Shown here piece after piece: positions 24,020-34,966 of a stretch of DNA of 64,000 nt. The DNA is from Deinandra increscens subsp. villosa (lineage: Eukaryota > Streptophyta > Magnoliopsida > Asterales > Asteraceae). Position 1 is the first letter of the stretch. Each line of letters starts with the position of its first letter. The DNA lies in NCBI GenBank assembly GCA_039602395.1, contig JBCNJP010000012.1, positions 24,680,396 through 24,744,395 of the forward strand, in the 5' to 3' direction. The notes beneath the pieces were generated by a model. The model searched no databases, was not told the origin of the DNA, and was given only the letters and a program-made list of their open reading frames with translations. The position numbers and the translations under genes were made by a program.

Positions 24020-24986
24020 CTTTGTGGTTGAAGGAATGGTGGATGAAGCTAGGAAAAGGTCCATTGAATGGAGAATGCAGATATATGACCTTCCTAAGCT
24101 GAGTGAACAAGAGAAAACTAGGCTGATCAACATTGCTTCCAGAATGCCAACTGTCTTGAATAAAAGCATAGAAAACCTGGAGCTAATGGAAAGGATCAAG
24201 AGATGTGCTATCATCAGATGTCTCAAGCCTGCTGCTGAAGTAGAGAAGATGTAGACCAAAGACATATGCAAAATTATAGATGAGCTGCTCAAATAAGTCA
24301 AAGGAGCAGAGTTTGCTGTGATTCCAAGTCTCCAAATGCCTTTGCCATCTGAGACAGTCACAGGTAATCCCTCATCTACATACATTAAGCCTGAACCATT
24401 TCATCCTTCTGACCTACTTGCTGAGTCTCTTCCTACTAATCTGTTGGAAAGACTTAAGCACCCAGCCTCTCATGTTCCCACACCATCATCCAAGTTCCAG
24501 TCCTACAGACCCAGGGGAATGAACCCAATGCCCAGGGGATCCAGACCTACCAAACCCAGATATATGTCACCAAAGTGGAGGGTAGATAACTGGACTGACA
24601 TTACCCCTGCAAAGCCTAAACCCTGTGCACCTGTTTGGATGTACAACCAACCTTCCTCACCACCCAAAAATACCACACCTTCAGCTCCACCATCACAAAC
24701 CATGAAACCACCCACCATATCACCAACAATACCTTCTGAATCCACTGAGCAAGCTGCAACCAGTTCTGTTCAAAGTCCCTCTCAAGCAGATAAAGGGAAA
24801 AATAAAGTCCCAATTGAAACTGATGAATCATCTGCTAATCCTACCACTGGTGCTTCACCTGGAAGAAAGAAGTCTATTGCAAAAAGACCTCAACTTTCAA
24901 CCAGAAATTTTCAGATCAGGAGGATTATGAGAGAATTGAACAAAACAAAAGTTCAATTTGAAAGGCCCCCATCTCCTGTAGAGTAA
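23990..24986 (+). pseudogene. E1 gag-like protein, C-terminal part
   Basis: Continues the E1 coding region in the second frame, interrupted by TAG at 24252 and TAA at 24294. The first part (DFVVEGMVDEARKRSIEWRM, QIYDLPKLSEQEKTRL, ASRMPTVLNK) is matched by E6 at about 63000-63190. Next come YIKPEPFH, a Ser/Pro/Thr-rich stretch, KGKNKVPIE, a basic GRKKSIAKRPQL patch and a C-terminal KTKVQFERPPSPVE. I do not recognise a named domain in it. The basic patch and disordered composition would fit nucleic-acid binding in place of a zinc knuckle, but that is inference. Confidence 0.6.
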
Positions 24987-25050
24987 AGCTCTTGGAGATA
25001 GTCAATTTTTGAAGAACAACATACATAGGATAAGTTTTGGTAGCATCATC

Positions 25051-25062
25051 TTAGGTGGAGAT
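25051..25062 (+). promoter_or_regulatory. E1 polypurine tract
   Basis: TTAGGTGGAGAT abuts the 3' LTR and is where plus-strand synthesis would start. The E6 counterpart is CTTAAGGGGAGAT, and both follow a GATAGCATCA/GGTAGCATCA block. Confidence 0.8.
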
Positions 25063-25700
25063 TGTAAGGAAATGAAAATCTGAGTCAACCGGTTCAAGAT
25101 GAAGATTTCCGGTTGAAGATATGTTCAAGCGGAAGACTTGTCAACCGGAAAAGCTCAGGCGGAGAACATTTCCGGGTGAACTCTTTTATCCAACAGTATA
25201 AAGAGTTCAACCGGAAAAGTACTGAAAGTTCACTTTTGCAGAAATCAGGCCTGTAACTACTTTTCTTCTTCAGATTCAGATCCTAGCCGTCTCCTACTTA
25301 TAGATAATTGCATTTTGCACATTTCCTCTTATGTATGTTTACTAATGTTCTTTTAGTAAGTTTGTAGTTTGACTTTCATGTACGGTTAGATTAGCCCGTA
25401 TGAGATCAACGGCTGTGGTTGATCTCCTTAGTACTATATATAGTTGTTAGCTAGTTCATTCACAAGTACCAGATTTAGTGCTTACACTTGTAACAGTTTG
25501 AACTTGAGTTAATGCAAATAGTACCGAGAAATTTATCTTGTGTTTACTAGTTTATGCAATCAATACAATCAAGCTACAAGTATAAGTAAAACAAAGCTTA
25601 AGTAAAACAAGTGTGATGCAACTTTATTCAGCACGGTTGTGATCCACAAGTAAAGAGTTCTTGTTCTGATTATTTTCTCTGAGTAATCAACGGTCCTACA
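25063..25700 (+). mobile_element. E1 3' LTR, 638 bp
   Basis: Same ends as the 5' LTR and directly followed by the GTTTA target duplication. It lacks the 15-bp motif duplication of the 5' LTR. Confidence 0.93.
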
Positions 25701-25705
25701 GTTTA

Positions 25706-26404
25706 GGTCACTAAGTCATGCGATGTGAAGCAACTCCTGCTCAAGGAAGCTCATAAGTCATGATACTTGGTGCATCCGGGGGCGACTAAAATGTACCATG
25801 ACTTAAAACGTGACTATTGGTGGCCCGACATGAAGCGGGACATAGTCAAGTATGTGGGAAGATGTTTGACATGTTGGCCAGTCAAGGCAGATCTTCAAAT
25901 GTTGTATAGATCTTGCAACCGCTAGATATTTCAACGTGGAAATGGTAGCACATAACCATGGATTTGTTAAGTAAATTGCCAAAGACGCCTAAAGGCTTTG
26001 ACGTTATATGGGTTGTGATGGATAGGTTGACTAAGAGTGCTCATTTCATCCCTATTTGGGAGACTTACCCCTCAGAAAGGATGGCAGATGTGTATATCAA
26101 CGAGATAATATCGTGCCATGGAGTACCTGTATCGATTGTGTCAGACTGGGACACCTGGTTCACATCTCAGTTTTGGAGGGATTTTCATGAATGGTTGGGT
26201 ACAAAGCTGCTGCTTAGTACCGCATACCACCTTCAAATGGATGGACAAAGCGAGAGAACCATCCAGACACTTGAAGACATGTTGAGAGCATGTGCTACTG
26301 ATTTTGATGGGAGTAGGGATGATTACCTTCCTCCGTTAAATTTTCGTACAATAGCAGCTACCACACAAGAATCGGGATACTTCCATATGAAATCTTTATG
26401 GTAG
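25706..26404 (+). pseudogene. Gypsy integrase core (E2)
   Basis: Integrase joins the cDNA to chromosomal DNA. The N-terminal zinc site is present (EAHKS, VHPGATKMYHDLK, CLTC). The catalytic core follows: first D in WVVMDRLTKSAHFI, second D in IVSDWDTWFTSQFW (the usual SDRD is SDWD), and E in MDGQSERTIQTLEDMLRA. Thus D, D, E are kept, with an R to W change next to the second D. Stops occur at about 25756 and 25925, and the frame ends at 26402. It continues E2 to the right of the E1 insertion. Confidence 0.88.
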
Positions 26405-26469
26405 AATATATAGAACACCCGTTTGTTGGGGTGTAGTAGGTTAACGCGAACTTTCTAGCAAGAATGTGG

Positions 26470-27000
26470 TTAAGTTAGCATCAGAAAAGCTTGACATAAT
26501 AGAGCTCGCTTGAAGGCTGCCCAAGAAAGACAAAAGTCCTACGGGAACAAAAGAAGGAGACCTATAGAGTTTCAAGAGGGGACTTGGTGCTATTGAAGGT
26601 ATCTCCATGGAAGAGGGTCATCCATTTTCAAAAACGGGGAAAGTTGAGTCCAAGGTATATTGGACCATTTAAGATTTTGGCCCGAGTTAGCAAAGTGGCA
26701 TATCAGCTAGAATTACCGAAAGAAGTGAGTGGAATCCATAACACTTTTCATGTATCACACTTACAAAAGTGTCTAGCTGATGAGAGAGCATACGTGCAAT
26801 TAGATGATTTAGTAGTGGATGATAAACTCAATTATGTCGAAAGACCGCGATACTTGATCGCAAAGTAAAGTAACTAAGGTATAAAGAAGTGAACCAAGTG
26901 ATGGTTCAATAGGACTATAGAAAAGGCTTGGATCTGACGTGGGAATCCACTAAGGAAATGCAATGTTACCATCCTCACTTATTCGGTATGTGATCTTGTT
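26470..27000 (+). pseudogene. Gypsy integrase C-terminus, GPY/F and chromo-like tail
   Basis: An open segment 26584-26868 carries the GPY/F module (KLSPRYIGPFKILARV, then VAYQLELP) and the conserved FHVSHLQKCLADE, typical of Gypsy integrase C-termini. Beyond the stop at 26866, in other frames, LRYKEVNQVMVQ, KGLDLTWES and YHPHLF resemble the chromodomain-like tail of Tekay/Del-type elements, a module thought to guide integration. The region between 26404 and 26584 is shifted and stop-rich. Confidence 0.8.
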
Positions 27001-27017
27001 TTGAGGACGAAACCCCC

Positions 27018-27032
27018 TTAAGGGGGTGGAGT
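27018..27032 (+). promoter_or_regulatory. E2 polypurine tract
   Basis: CTTAAGGGGGTGGAGT immediately before the 3' LTR, preceded by the GAGGACGAAACCCC box usual at the 3' end of plant Gypsy elements. Confidence 0.82.
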
Positions 27033-29580
27033 TGTTACATCCCGGCTTTTAATTTATGAATAACCGTTAAATATCATGTTAATATGTAACATGGAATAGT
27101 AAAGTCCCTAACTTGGTTAGAAATTGTCATTATGTGAAAAATACTTGGTTTATTTGTATAAAATAGTGTTTTGGGTGATTAAAAACCTAAATCTAAAAAT
27201 AAAGGGACTGCTATTGCAAATAAGAAATAGTAAATTAATCAAAATGGCTAGAAAAGAGGAGGGGGGATATTGACTTGCTCCTGGAGTTCGACCCTCACAT
27301 CTCAAAACATTAGCAACATAGATATTCTACAACCTAAGGCTTAAGGCTGCAATTTCCAGCCATCAAGAGTGAATTAGAAGTGCATTTCATCATCTAAACC
27401 TATCCTTGTGCCAAGTAAGTGTATCTATAGAACCATGCATGTGTTGGTCACGAGCTTTATGTTATAATTCCAGAAATTTGATGGGTAATACTTGCATCTC
27501 TGGATGTTAGAATCATGTATAGCTATGTTGGATCCATGAATGATCATCTATTTGGTGGTTTAGTCACCAAACACTTAAGGTGAACACTTGTTGTTACAAG
27601 GCTACCTAAATGACCTGAGAATTGGTAGTTACAAATTGATTAGATGCAATTCCTGTTAAAATTTAATGTATGATGATGGGTTGGAAGTGATTCCACCTAT
27701 ATATGTTAAAATGGTAGGTTGGAAAGTTTAGAAAGAGGAATTTACATGGATTTATGTTAATGTGCACCTATGGTGTTCGACGAAATGCCTACAAGATTTT
27801 TGTTGCTTAGAATATGGCCATTATGCTAGAATTATGGTTATATGCATATATGTGATATCATGCCTAAACATACGAACCAACATAAGTAAAAGTCCTGATG
27901 AAATGATTGTTAGTTGGTTCTGAGAAGATTTGTCTATGTGATACATTAGAATCCATAAGTAATGGATTAATGTGTTATGATAATAGTCTTGAAATTGTCC
28001 TAACTTGTTTAGTGACCCAATACGCTGTCAAGGTGATCGAGAGGATAACCAAGGAAAACCAAGTGGTAGAGGCTCTAGCTCAAGAGGTAGCACATTACTA
28101 TTTACATTATGCACATGTATGAATATGCATAATACTCATTTGGGAGTTAGATCAACTCACCAATGTAATAGTAGTGATTAGTAATGAATTGGTTCTTAGG
28201 AACCATGGTATGATATGTTGTGTTATAAATGGGTCAAATGGTTCAAAGGGACCATGTTAAACCAAATTATGAAAGTTGACTATAAATGGCTCATAGGAAC
28301 AATAAAAATAGTCAAGCATGACTACAATGGTGGAAAATGGTTTAAGGAAACCATTACATTGTGCCATGTGATAATTGATCACAAATGGTTTATAGAAACC
28401 ATAGATCATGGGTAATATAATTTGGGTAAACTGGTAGTGTAAGAAGTACCCGGGTTAAGGAGCCCATATTAATGGGTCAAACATGTTAAATGACTCTAAG
28501 GAGTCGCAATTCTGGAACTGTTACATTGAAAGACTAAATGGTGATCTAAATTAGTTGTTAGTATTGGTGAATGTAAGGAATAGCCATTTTATGTGCAAAT
28601 CAAGCTCACCTTTTGATAGTGAGGCTTAATGGGTCACGCGGGTTGGATGCTAGAAAAACGATGTATGCAAGTCGTTTAAAAACCATAACCGAAAGGGTGA
28701 AATCATTTCTGATATCTAAATTATTTTTTGACGTTTGGGAGCTTAAAACCCAATCCAAAGTGTTCATAATGGCTTGAATGACATATACATGTATATACAC
28801 ATATATGTGCTGGTAGGGCTATGACAATGCCCTGAGGGCTATGCCAGGCTATGGCAACACTAAAACACTCCTCGTCAACGCCTAGCTCAACGCGAAATTT
28901 GCATTTTGAGCAAATTTTCATGCTAAACACTTCTACTTTGTGCAATCATTGTATACCCATTTCTAAGGTGTTTTGGGGTGCTTTGGGGTGTTTCAATACC
29001 GTTAAATCTAACCCGCGATGGGTCATTTTGGTTCTATGTCACTTGGTGACGAAGTTGGGGAAAATGGGAAATTAGCCAAAAATTTGGCTATGTGTTTAAA
29101 CTAGAATCTGGCCTAATCCATGGAAAAACATGCTCTAAGCGTATCGCTTGGAGGAAAGTGAGTTGCAGGCGATAAGCCTCTTGCTCCAAGCGTATCGCCT
29201 AGGAAACAGTTCGTCCCAAGCGATACGCTTGGGGAGCAATTACTAGAAAATTTTGTTTTCTTTATTATTTCATTGTTAATTACTTGTATTATAGTATAGA
29301 AACTCACATGTGAAGTGGATAATGTGCAGGTAAAGGCAAGACATGATCTGGATACATATCAAGGCTCGATAGCAACCAATCACTCGAAGTCAAGAAATCC
29401 CGTGGCGTTAATCTATTATGTAATTAAGTTTTATGACAGGAAACATGTATTTTGATTTTCAAAACCTAAAATGATGATTATGGAAAATTTTAGAAAGAAA
29501 ATTGTAGAAAATTTTTCTGGGACCAAATTTTCGTGATGACGGAACGTCAAGTTTTGTGATTTATGAATGTGGGTCTTACA
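27033..29580 (+). mobile_element. E2 3' LTR, 2548 bp
   Basis: Starts TGTTACATCCCGG, ends GGGTCTTACA, followed by CTATT. It contains AGTTCGACCC (B-box-like) near 27285 and, at 29137-29242, several copies in both orientations of AAGCGTATCGCTTGG. Only its first ~75 bp match the 5' LTR of the same element. Confidence 0.85.
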
Positions 29581-29689
29581 CTATTTTTGTTTTAGACGCT
29601 TGTTAACCAACGATCGAATTATTCAATCTATGGACCTAACTAGTGTTATTCAATTCTCGGTATATTAGTTTATTTTAAGATGATCAATT

Positions 29690-30120
29690 TTTGATGCTCG
29701 ATATTCATTTATATTCAATTCATGCTCTTCGATTCATGTCATCGAATCCATGTACTCTGAATCATGCTATTCGATTCATGTCATTGGTTTTATGCTTTTT
29801 GATTCATGTCATCGGGTTCATGTATTTCAAACCATGCTATTTATTTCATATCATCTAATTCATGTATTTGAATCATGCTATTCGATTCATGACATCAGTT
29901 TCATGTATTTCGAATCATGCTTTTCGATTCATGTGATCGGGTTCATGTACTTTTAATCATGATATTCGATTAATGTCATTAGATTCATGTATTTTGAATC
30001 ATGATATTTGATTCATGACATCGGATTCATGTATTTCGAATCATGTTATTTGAATCATGTCATCAGATTCATGTTTTTCAAATCTTGTTGTGTAGTTCAT
30101 GTCAGAGGATATATGTTACC
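29690..30120. repeat. Minisatellite, ~42-bp unit
   Basis: About ten imperfect tandem units alternating GATTCATGTCATCGG, TTCATGTATTTCG and AATCATGCTATTC. The reading frame over it is a product of the repeat. It belongs to the outer Gypsy element, and related units occur at 15760-15940 on the other side of E2. Confidence 0.85.
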
Positions 30121-31371
30121 CGAAGCGTGATGTTTGGTTCATGCTAGTCGTGACACTCGATCCGTGCTATTCGACTCATGGTATCTGATGCATGGTGTTC
30201 CATTCAATTCATGGTACTCGAATTTTTTTTTGGTGGATCGGTTTGAGGTTGAAATCTATTTAGTCATGTTTTAATCCTTCAGCACTTTGAACTTTTACTT
30301 ATATTTAATTTAAGTGTTAATCTTTTTTCTACTCTTGCTAAACCAACACTCATACGTGCTACTACCAGCGATTGTGTATGATCCTAGCTAAGCATGCGAT
30401 CGATTTTGCTCGTAGGTATAGGTTTTGAGTTTCAGCAAGGGCTAATTCGGATCTTGTCTAGACCTCGCGTTTTGTAGGTGGATCGTATGTGGGTCGCTAC
30501 CTGTCTAGCTCACCAGAACTTGATGCGTTGTTTTAGTAAGAAGTCCAAAATTACAAATTATGTTTATCATATAGGATGATCTCATTGGTTCTAAGTTAAG
30601 CTATAATTTTCAATATTCCAAAGGTATACATGTTTCTTCGTTGCTCCCTTCGTGTTCTATTTCCTTAGTCTCGCTCCTAAAGTAGGGGAAACTATGGTCT
30701 TTGATTTTTGGTCGATCTTTTGGGTTCAAGCTATAATTGTGATTCTTAGATCTGACTACTCACCTTATACTATAAACTTCTTAGTCTGGAAATATCAAGT
30801 CGTCTGGTTTTGTTCAGTCTGTATTGCGTTGTTGCAATCTCAAAGTTCTTTTTATCAAAACTCATTCGTTATGATGTTGAATAGATGGTTCTCCGTAGGA
30901 AATAGTGCACTTTCAAGGTGTCAAAAATGTGGTGGGTTAGCTGCGGTACACCCTATATATAAAAATCGATGGTTCTTTAAGGGTGGACTGGGAGTCAGAT
31001 CGAGAACTCGTTCTAGTTGTTTGTATCTCTGGTTGTTATGTCTCTGGTTGTCTGTGTCGCTGGTTGTGGTGTCTCTGGTTGTTTGTAACACTGGTTGTTA
31101 TGTCTCTGGTTGTCTGTTTTGCTGGTTGTTGTGTCTTTAGTTTTTTATGTCGCTAGTTGTCCCTGTCTCAGGTTGATGGTTGTATTAGAAATCTAAGATA
31201 AATTCTTTAATGCCGTTCATAACCTAGCCCTTACGGTTAGGTGAGAGTCGGTTCTAACGTAATTGATTCGGTAACAAAATGATATTATATTTTAGTGAAA
31301 TCCTTCAAAAAAATTTCAAACCCGTAAGTCTCTTCTAAATTCGGGACGCATATTCTTATAGTAGGGGAGCC
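30121..31371 (+). other. Outer Gypsy element, 3' internal region
   Basis: No pol motif is recognisable. An open frame at 30652-31140 encodes a hydrophobic peptide whose last third is made from the 31012-31175 repeat; I do not consider it a gene. The end (TCGGGACGCATATTC, then GTAGGGGAGC at 31361-31370) is a Gypsy-type box plus polypurine tract just before LTR-C, showing that LTR-C is a 3' LTR. Confidence 0.6.
31012..31175. repeat. Short tandem repeat TGTCTCTGGTTGT
   Basis: Nine or so imperfect units of about 16-18 bp built on TGTCTCTGGTTGT, with TGTCGCTGG and TGTAACACTGG variants. Confidence 0.85.
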
Positions 31372-33897
31372 TGTAATATCTTGGTTCAACCATTTTGACA
31401 AAACCCGACTCGATCGGAATTTTCAAGTATTTCTGATTTTTGGTTTAGCAATAACTAGAAGGATTTCAGGTTTTTACTAATTTATACTTTCAAATAATGA
31501 TTTTGAGTGCTTCATAATCATTTTCCAAAACAAAAGGTTCAATTGATTTTTTCTTAGAGTATTTGACTTGTTAAAATACATACTATGGAAGTTTCGTTTT
31601 TTCTCGCAATTTCAGTATTAACGAATTTCATGTATCTGGGTTTAGTAGGTCAAACTGAGTATTTGACGAGTCCAATATTCCAAAATCTCATCACAGAACA
31701 TCATGCTCAAAGTTGAGTCTCGAAACATTGGCGATTAATCAATAGGTGATACGTACATCAAATTGCATGAATTTAGTTATTTGGTCATAATTCAATATGT
31801 GGCATGCTTATATTCGATTTAATTGGCTTCATTGTGGTTGACATGATGGAGGATGAAAAAAGGTGAATACATAGAAAACCGTAGTAAAAAAGGACAAATA
31901 ACGAAGAACCGAGCTCGAAACAAAGCGACCGACCAAGAACGGCCTCCCTAGGTGGCTCACGAACTGCGAGCCTACCCAGAGGAAGCTCTCGTAGTCCGCA
32001 AAGGGTGTCTAATGGAAAAACACATTTTTACTCCTATTTAAACGATTTTAAACCTTTAAACCCGCATTTCTCCTCTCCAAAAACAAACCCCTAGCTGCCA
32101 TTAGAGCTGTTGCATTACTCTACAACATTCCTTTTGAATATTTTTGAGCAAAACAAGTGGATTTACGCTCAAAACCGTAACCGTGTTCATCCCCCATTGT
32201 TCGGTAAGTGTTGTTTCATGTTTTGATTGACTAGCATGCATCGAGATTGGATTTTTATGTTAGATTTAGGTCTGATCTAAGTGTTTCATGCCATGATATG
32301 TGTAGATCCATGATAGGGATGAAAACGATTTGATTTTTATACATGAAAGTTGAGGTATGATGGTGTTAATATTAGGTTTTGCATGATGATGTATAAAGTG
32401 GTATCTTAATGCCTGAATCATGATAAAAATGTTACCTTTGCAATAAATCTAGGTGCTAGCATGGTAAAAATGTTATCTTGTTGATGCGTTTGTGTTAAAG
32501 ATTGTATTTTTGTATCCATGCATGCATGTTTATGAACAAAGGTGCTATCTTGATGATCATTTGCTTTAAAAATCAGTAGATCTATATAAGATCTTGTATG
32601 TGTAGATGTTAAAGTATAAATCTGGATGCTGTTCTATTACGAAGACCACCTGGGCGCGAGGCTTATTCAGGGGATGTTTTTTATTTACATTCACGCCTTT
32701 TGGAAAGAGATACTAAATTAAGTTCTCTTTTAGTTGAAGGAAGTATGACCGCTTTACCAATAGTTGAAACCTAATCGGGAGACGTTTCGGCTTATATTCC
32801 TACTAATGTGATTTTGATTACTGATTGAAAAATATTCTTATTTGCCGATCTATTCAATGCTGGAATCCGACCCGCTATTAATGTGGGTATCTCTATTTCC
32901 AGAGTGGGGGCTGCAACTCAAATTAAAGCTATGAAACAAGTAACCGGTATATTAAAACTGGACCTGACACAGTTCGCAGAATTAGAAGCTTTTACACATT
33001 TTGCTTCTGATCTCGATAAAGCTGCTCATTTCTAATTTTTTACTAATAGAAAATATAACTTCTCTTTAAATCTATGAGATAATTAAACATGATCAGAGTG
33101 AAATAAAGTTGGAAGCTTTGTTTAGATCCATTCACGCAATCAAATAAATAAGTAAGTCTTGTTATGATTAGTGGATAAGTATGTGTTAGGATGAATACTT
33201 TATACAAAGTATGTTATGCATGTAATTTGAATGCTTAGTATGTAGATAAATTATGATCATTATGCAAAACTAGGTTGTTGTGTGAAAAAATATATGTTAC
33301 CATGTAAAAGATATTCGTCACATGATTGCATGCTATGATAAGTCTTTGAGCAAGCATTCCTAATGCTTAATAGAAGAAAGTGATCGTTGTATGAATCTTG
33401 ATCGTTATGCATCAAATATATTAATATACATGTAAATAATAATTATGTGTGTAAATATTAATTACGTATGTAACCTGAGTATTGTTGCATGGTTGTATGC
33501 CTGTTGTGCATTCGAATCATGTTAAATTCGTACGTTTATCACTAAATGGAATCACCGATGTGTCATCAAGTCAACTAGGTTAATCGTCTAATGTTGTTTC
33601 CTTAAATTCATTTGTCCTACTTGTTCATTAAGGTAATCTTCGGGCTTAACCATCTCATACTCTCGCGGTGTCATTCTCTCACTCTCAGTGCTAATACCAA
33701 GTGATTATTCATATACCTTTTTCGTTTATTGTTGTGGGGTGCTACATGTACACTATATCAATCTCAAATTATTTACTCTTTACTCTAAACTACATACGGA
33801 CCCAATGATTGTTATGTGTGTTCTAGTATGTTAAACGTGTGTCGATTATTGCGGTGGTTGGAATCTTTACTCTATGCATAATAAAAATTGAAAAATG
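31372..33897 (+). mobile_element. Gypsy LTR-C (3' LTR of outer element), truncated
   Basis: Starts TGTAATATCTTGG after a polypurine tract and follows LTR-A through its length, but is visibly more diverged from LTR-A than LTR-A is from the E2 5' LTR tract. It carries a 478-bp organelle insertion and stops matching near 33897, about 450 bp short of the LTR end, where a Copia gag fragment begins. Confidence 0.8.
32624..33101 (+). pseudogene. atpA: Chloroplast atpA fragment in LTR-C (NUPT)
   Basis: Translation gives segments of the chloroplast ATP synthase alpha subunit: RRPPGREAYSGDVFYLHSR, EGSMTALPIVET, SGDVSAYIPTNV, DLFNAGIRPAINVG, QIKAMKQV and FAELEAF, SDLDKA. These match the plastid, not the mitochondrial, version. 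Two in-frame stops and several substitutions show it has decayed since transfer. The LTR matches LTR-A on both sides (AAAGTATAAATCT before, AATAAAGTTG after). The last ~65 bp are not atpA and are unidentified. Confidence 0.9.
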
Positions 33898-34189
33898 CAA
33901 AAATTAAAAACAATTTTGAAGTTTTTTATAAGAATGTGAAATGGACCACTTATCGCTAGAAGGGGTCAGATAAGATGTACAGCGATAAGGAATTCCCATT
34001 AAAGATGGTTAATCCCGATTTAATTGATAAAGTCTTCACGGGTGGTTTTGGTCCTAGATATGATCCGAATGCTCCTAGTGTGCCAATTAGGAGGAGAAAT
34101 GGAAAAATTATAATTCCAAATGGCTCACTAGATTCGGATCAATCGGAAAAGTCTGATCATAATTTTGATCAAGGGTTGGTTAATAAAGT
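33898..34189 (+). pseudogene. Copia E4 gag fragment, left of E3
   Basis: A gag segment containing YSDKEFPLKMVNPDLIDKVF, matching FDKEFPLHCMEAQKISEVF in the E5 gag at 59938-60000, which lies before the second zinc knuckle. The frame is open up to 34189 and resumes at 39867 after E3. Left of 33898 it abuts truncated LTR-C. The five bases AAAGT (34185-34189) are the E3 target duplication. Confidence 0.75.
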
Positions 34190-34717
34190 TGTAAGAGAAT
34201 AATTTATGGCTTGTGTATTAAATCATCACTTGGCGGACTATTTTGAAGGCCTATGTGATAGAATAGGTGGAGATTAGCTGGGTTATGGTTATATTGGGTC
34301 ACTGAGCCAATTTAGATGTGGTTGGGCTCAATTAAACAATGTTTAGAGGGAGTTTAGTAGGCCTATATGGTCAAAAACGGGAATTAGTGGGTAATTAGGG
34401 TTACCAAAGATAGATTAGCTTGTTTTCCAAGCTAATCTCCCCCTATATAAGGATAGCTAATCTAGGGGTTTAGGGTTGCTTCTAAGGTGTTTTGGCGATT
34501 TTTGGTGTTCACGAAATTCTCCCAGAAAATTTCGATCAGTGTGTAAGCAGTCAAGGTCAATAGTAAAGTGTCTTTCTTCAATCGGTTTGTGTTCTTATTT
34601 ATATCGTTATTGCTTTTTTATATTATTCTCGATTAATCTTGAATCACTCTAGTGTTTGGATTCCGCACACTCACTAGAGATCGTGATATCGTGTTTGGCT
34701 TCTTTTCGATCTTTACA
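34190..34717 (+). mobile_element. E3 5' LTR
   Basis: TG...CA ends. TATATAA at 34444-34450 is a likely TATA box, preceded by the inverted pair AGATTAGCTTG/CAAGCTAATCT. Followed by the PBS. Confidence 0.93.
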
Positions 34718-34719
34718 AT

Positions 34720-34732
34720 TGGTATCAGAGCC
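34720..34732 (+). promoter_or_regulatory. E3 primer-binding site
   Basis: TGGTATCAGAGCC two bases after the 5' LTR, tRNA-Met type. Confidence 0.9.
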
Positions 34733-34966
34733 AAGAAATGCATGTTTCGAGGCTCTCGCGATATTAGATTCAAGTTTTAGGTGACTAACGATTTGAGTTT
34801 GTTGGTGATTCTCAGCTTTTAGCACGTTCGGAAGTATTTTTGTAGGTTTCAAGTCAAGACAGTAGCTTTCGAGGTGCTTAATTCGTGATTTGGAGACTTT
34901 TTGACCCTGTTTCTAGACTTTTCGATCGTCCTCCTGATCAAAAAGCCTTTTCTGTCACGCTGGTTT

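Larger units (their letters stand above)
22435..25700 (+). mobile_element. Gag-only LTR element E1, young, nested in E2
   Basis: 3266 bp flanked by GTTTA on both sides (22430-22434 and 25701-25705). The LTRs start TGTAAGGAAATG and end GGTCCTACA; they differ by about ten substitutions and one 15-bp indel by my reading, so insertion is recent compared with its decayed host. A PBS, a gag-like coding region and a polypurine tract are present, but no protease, integrase, RT or RNase H. It must rely on another element's enzymes. A closely related element (E6) lies at 61568-64000 on the other strand. Confidence 0.93.
15948..29580 (+). mobile_element. Gypsy element E2, full-span, with nested E1
   Basis: The element starts TGTAACATCTCGG, ends GGGTCTTACA, and is flanked by CTATT on both sides (15943-15947 and 29581-29585). 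Order: 5' LTR, PBS, gag-protease, RT, RNase H, integrase with GPY/F module and a chromodomain-like tail, polypurine tract, 3' LTR. The order places it in Ty3/Gypsy, probably a Tekay/Del-like chromovirus. All genes carry stops, so it is dead. Its 5' LTR does not match its 3' LTR beyond the first 75 bp or so. E1 is inserted between RNase H and integrase. Confidence 0.85.

Noticed and set aside
29750..29956. Open frame with repeated SIHVIGFM-like peptide
   Set aside because: It is a direct read-through of a tandem DNA repeat with no start context or domain.
30652..31140. 162-codon hydrophobic frame, possible membrane protein
   Set aside because: Its C-terminal third is translated from a short tandem repeat and the rest lies in a decayed Gypsy 3' region; no homologous motif was seen.
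32624..33101. Mitochondrial atp1 as the source
   Set aside because: Residues such as ADLFNAGIRPAINVG and QFAELEAF fit plastid atpA better than mitochondrial atp1.
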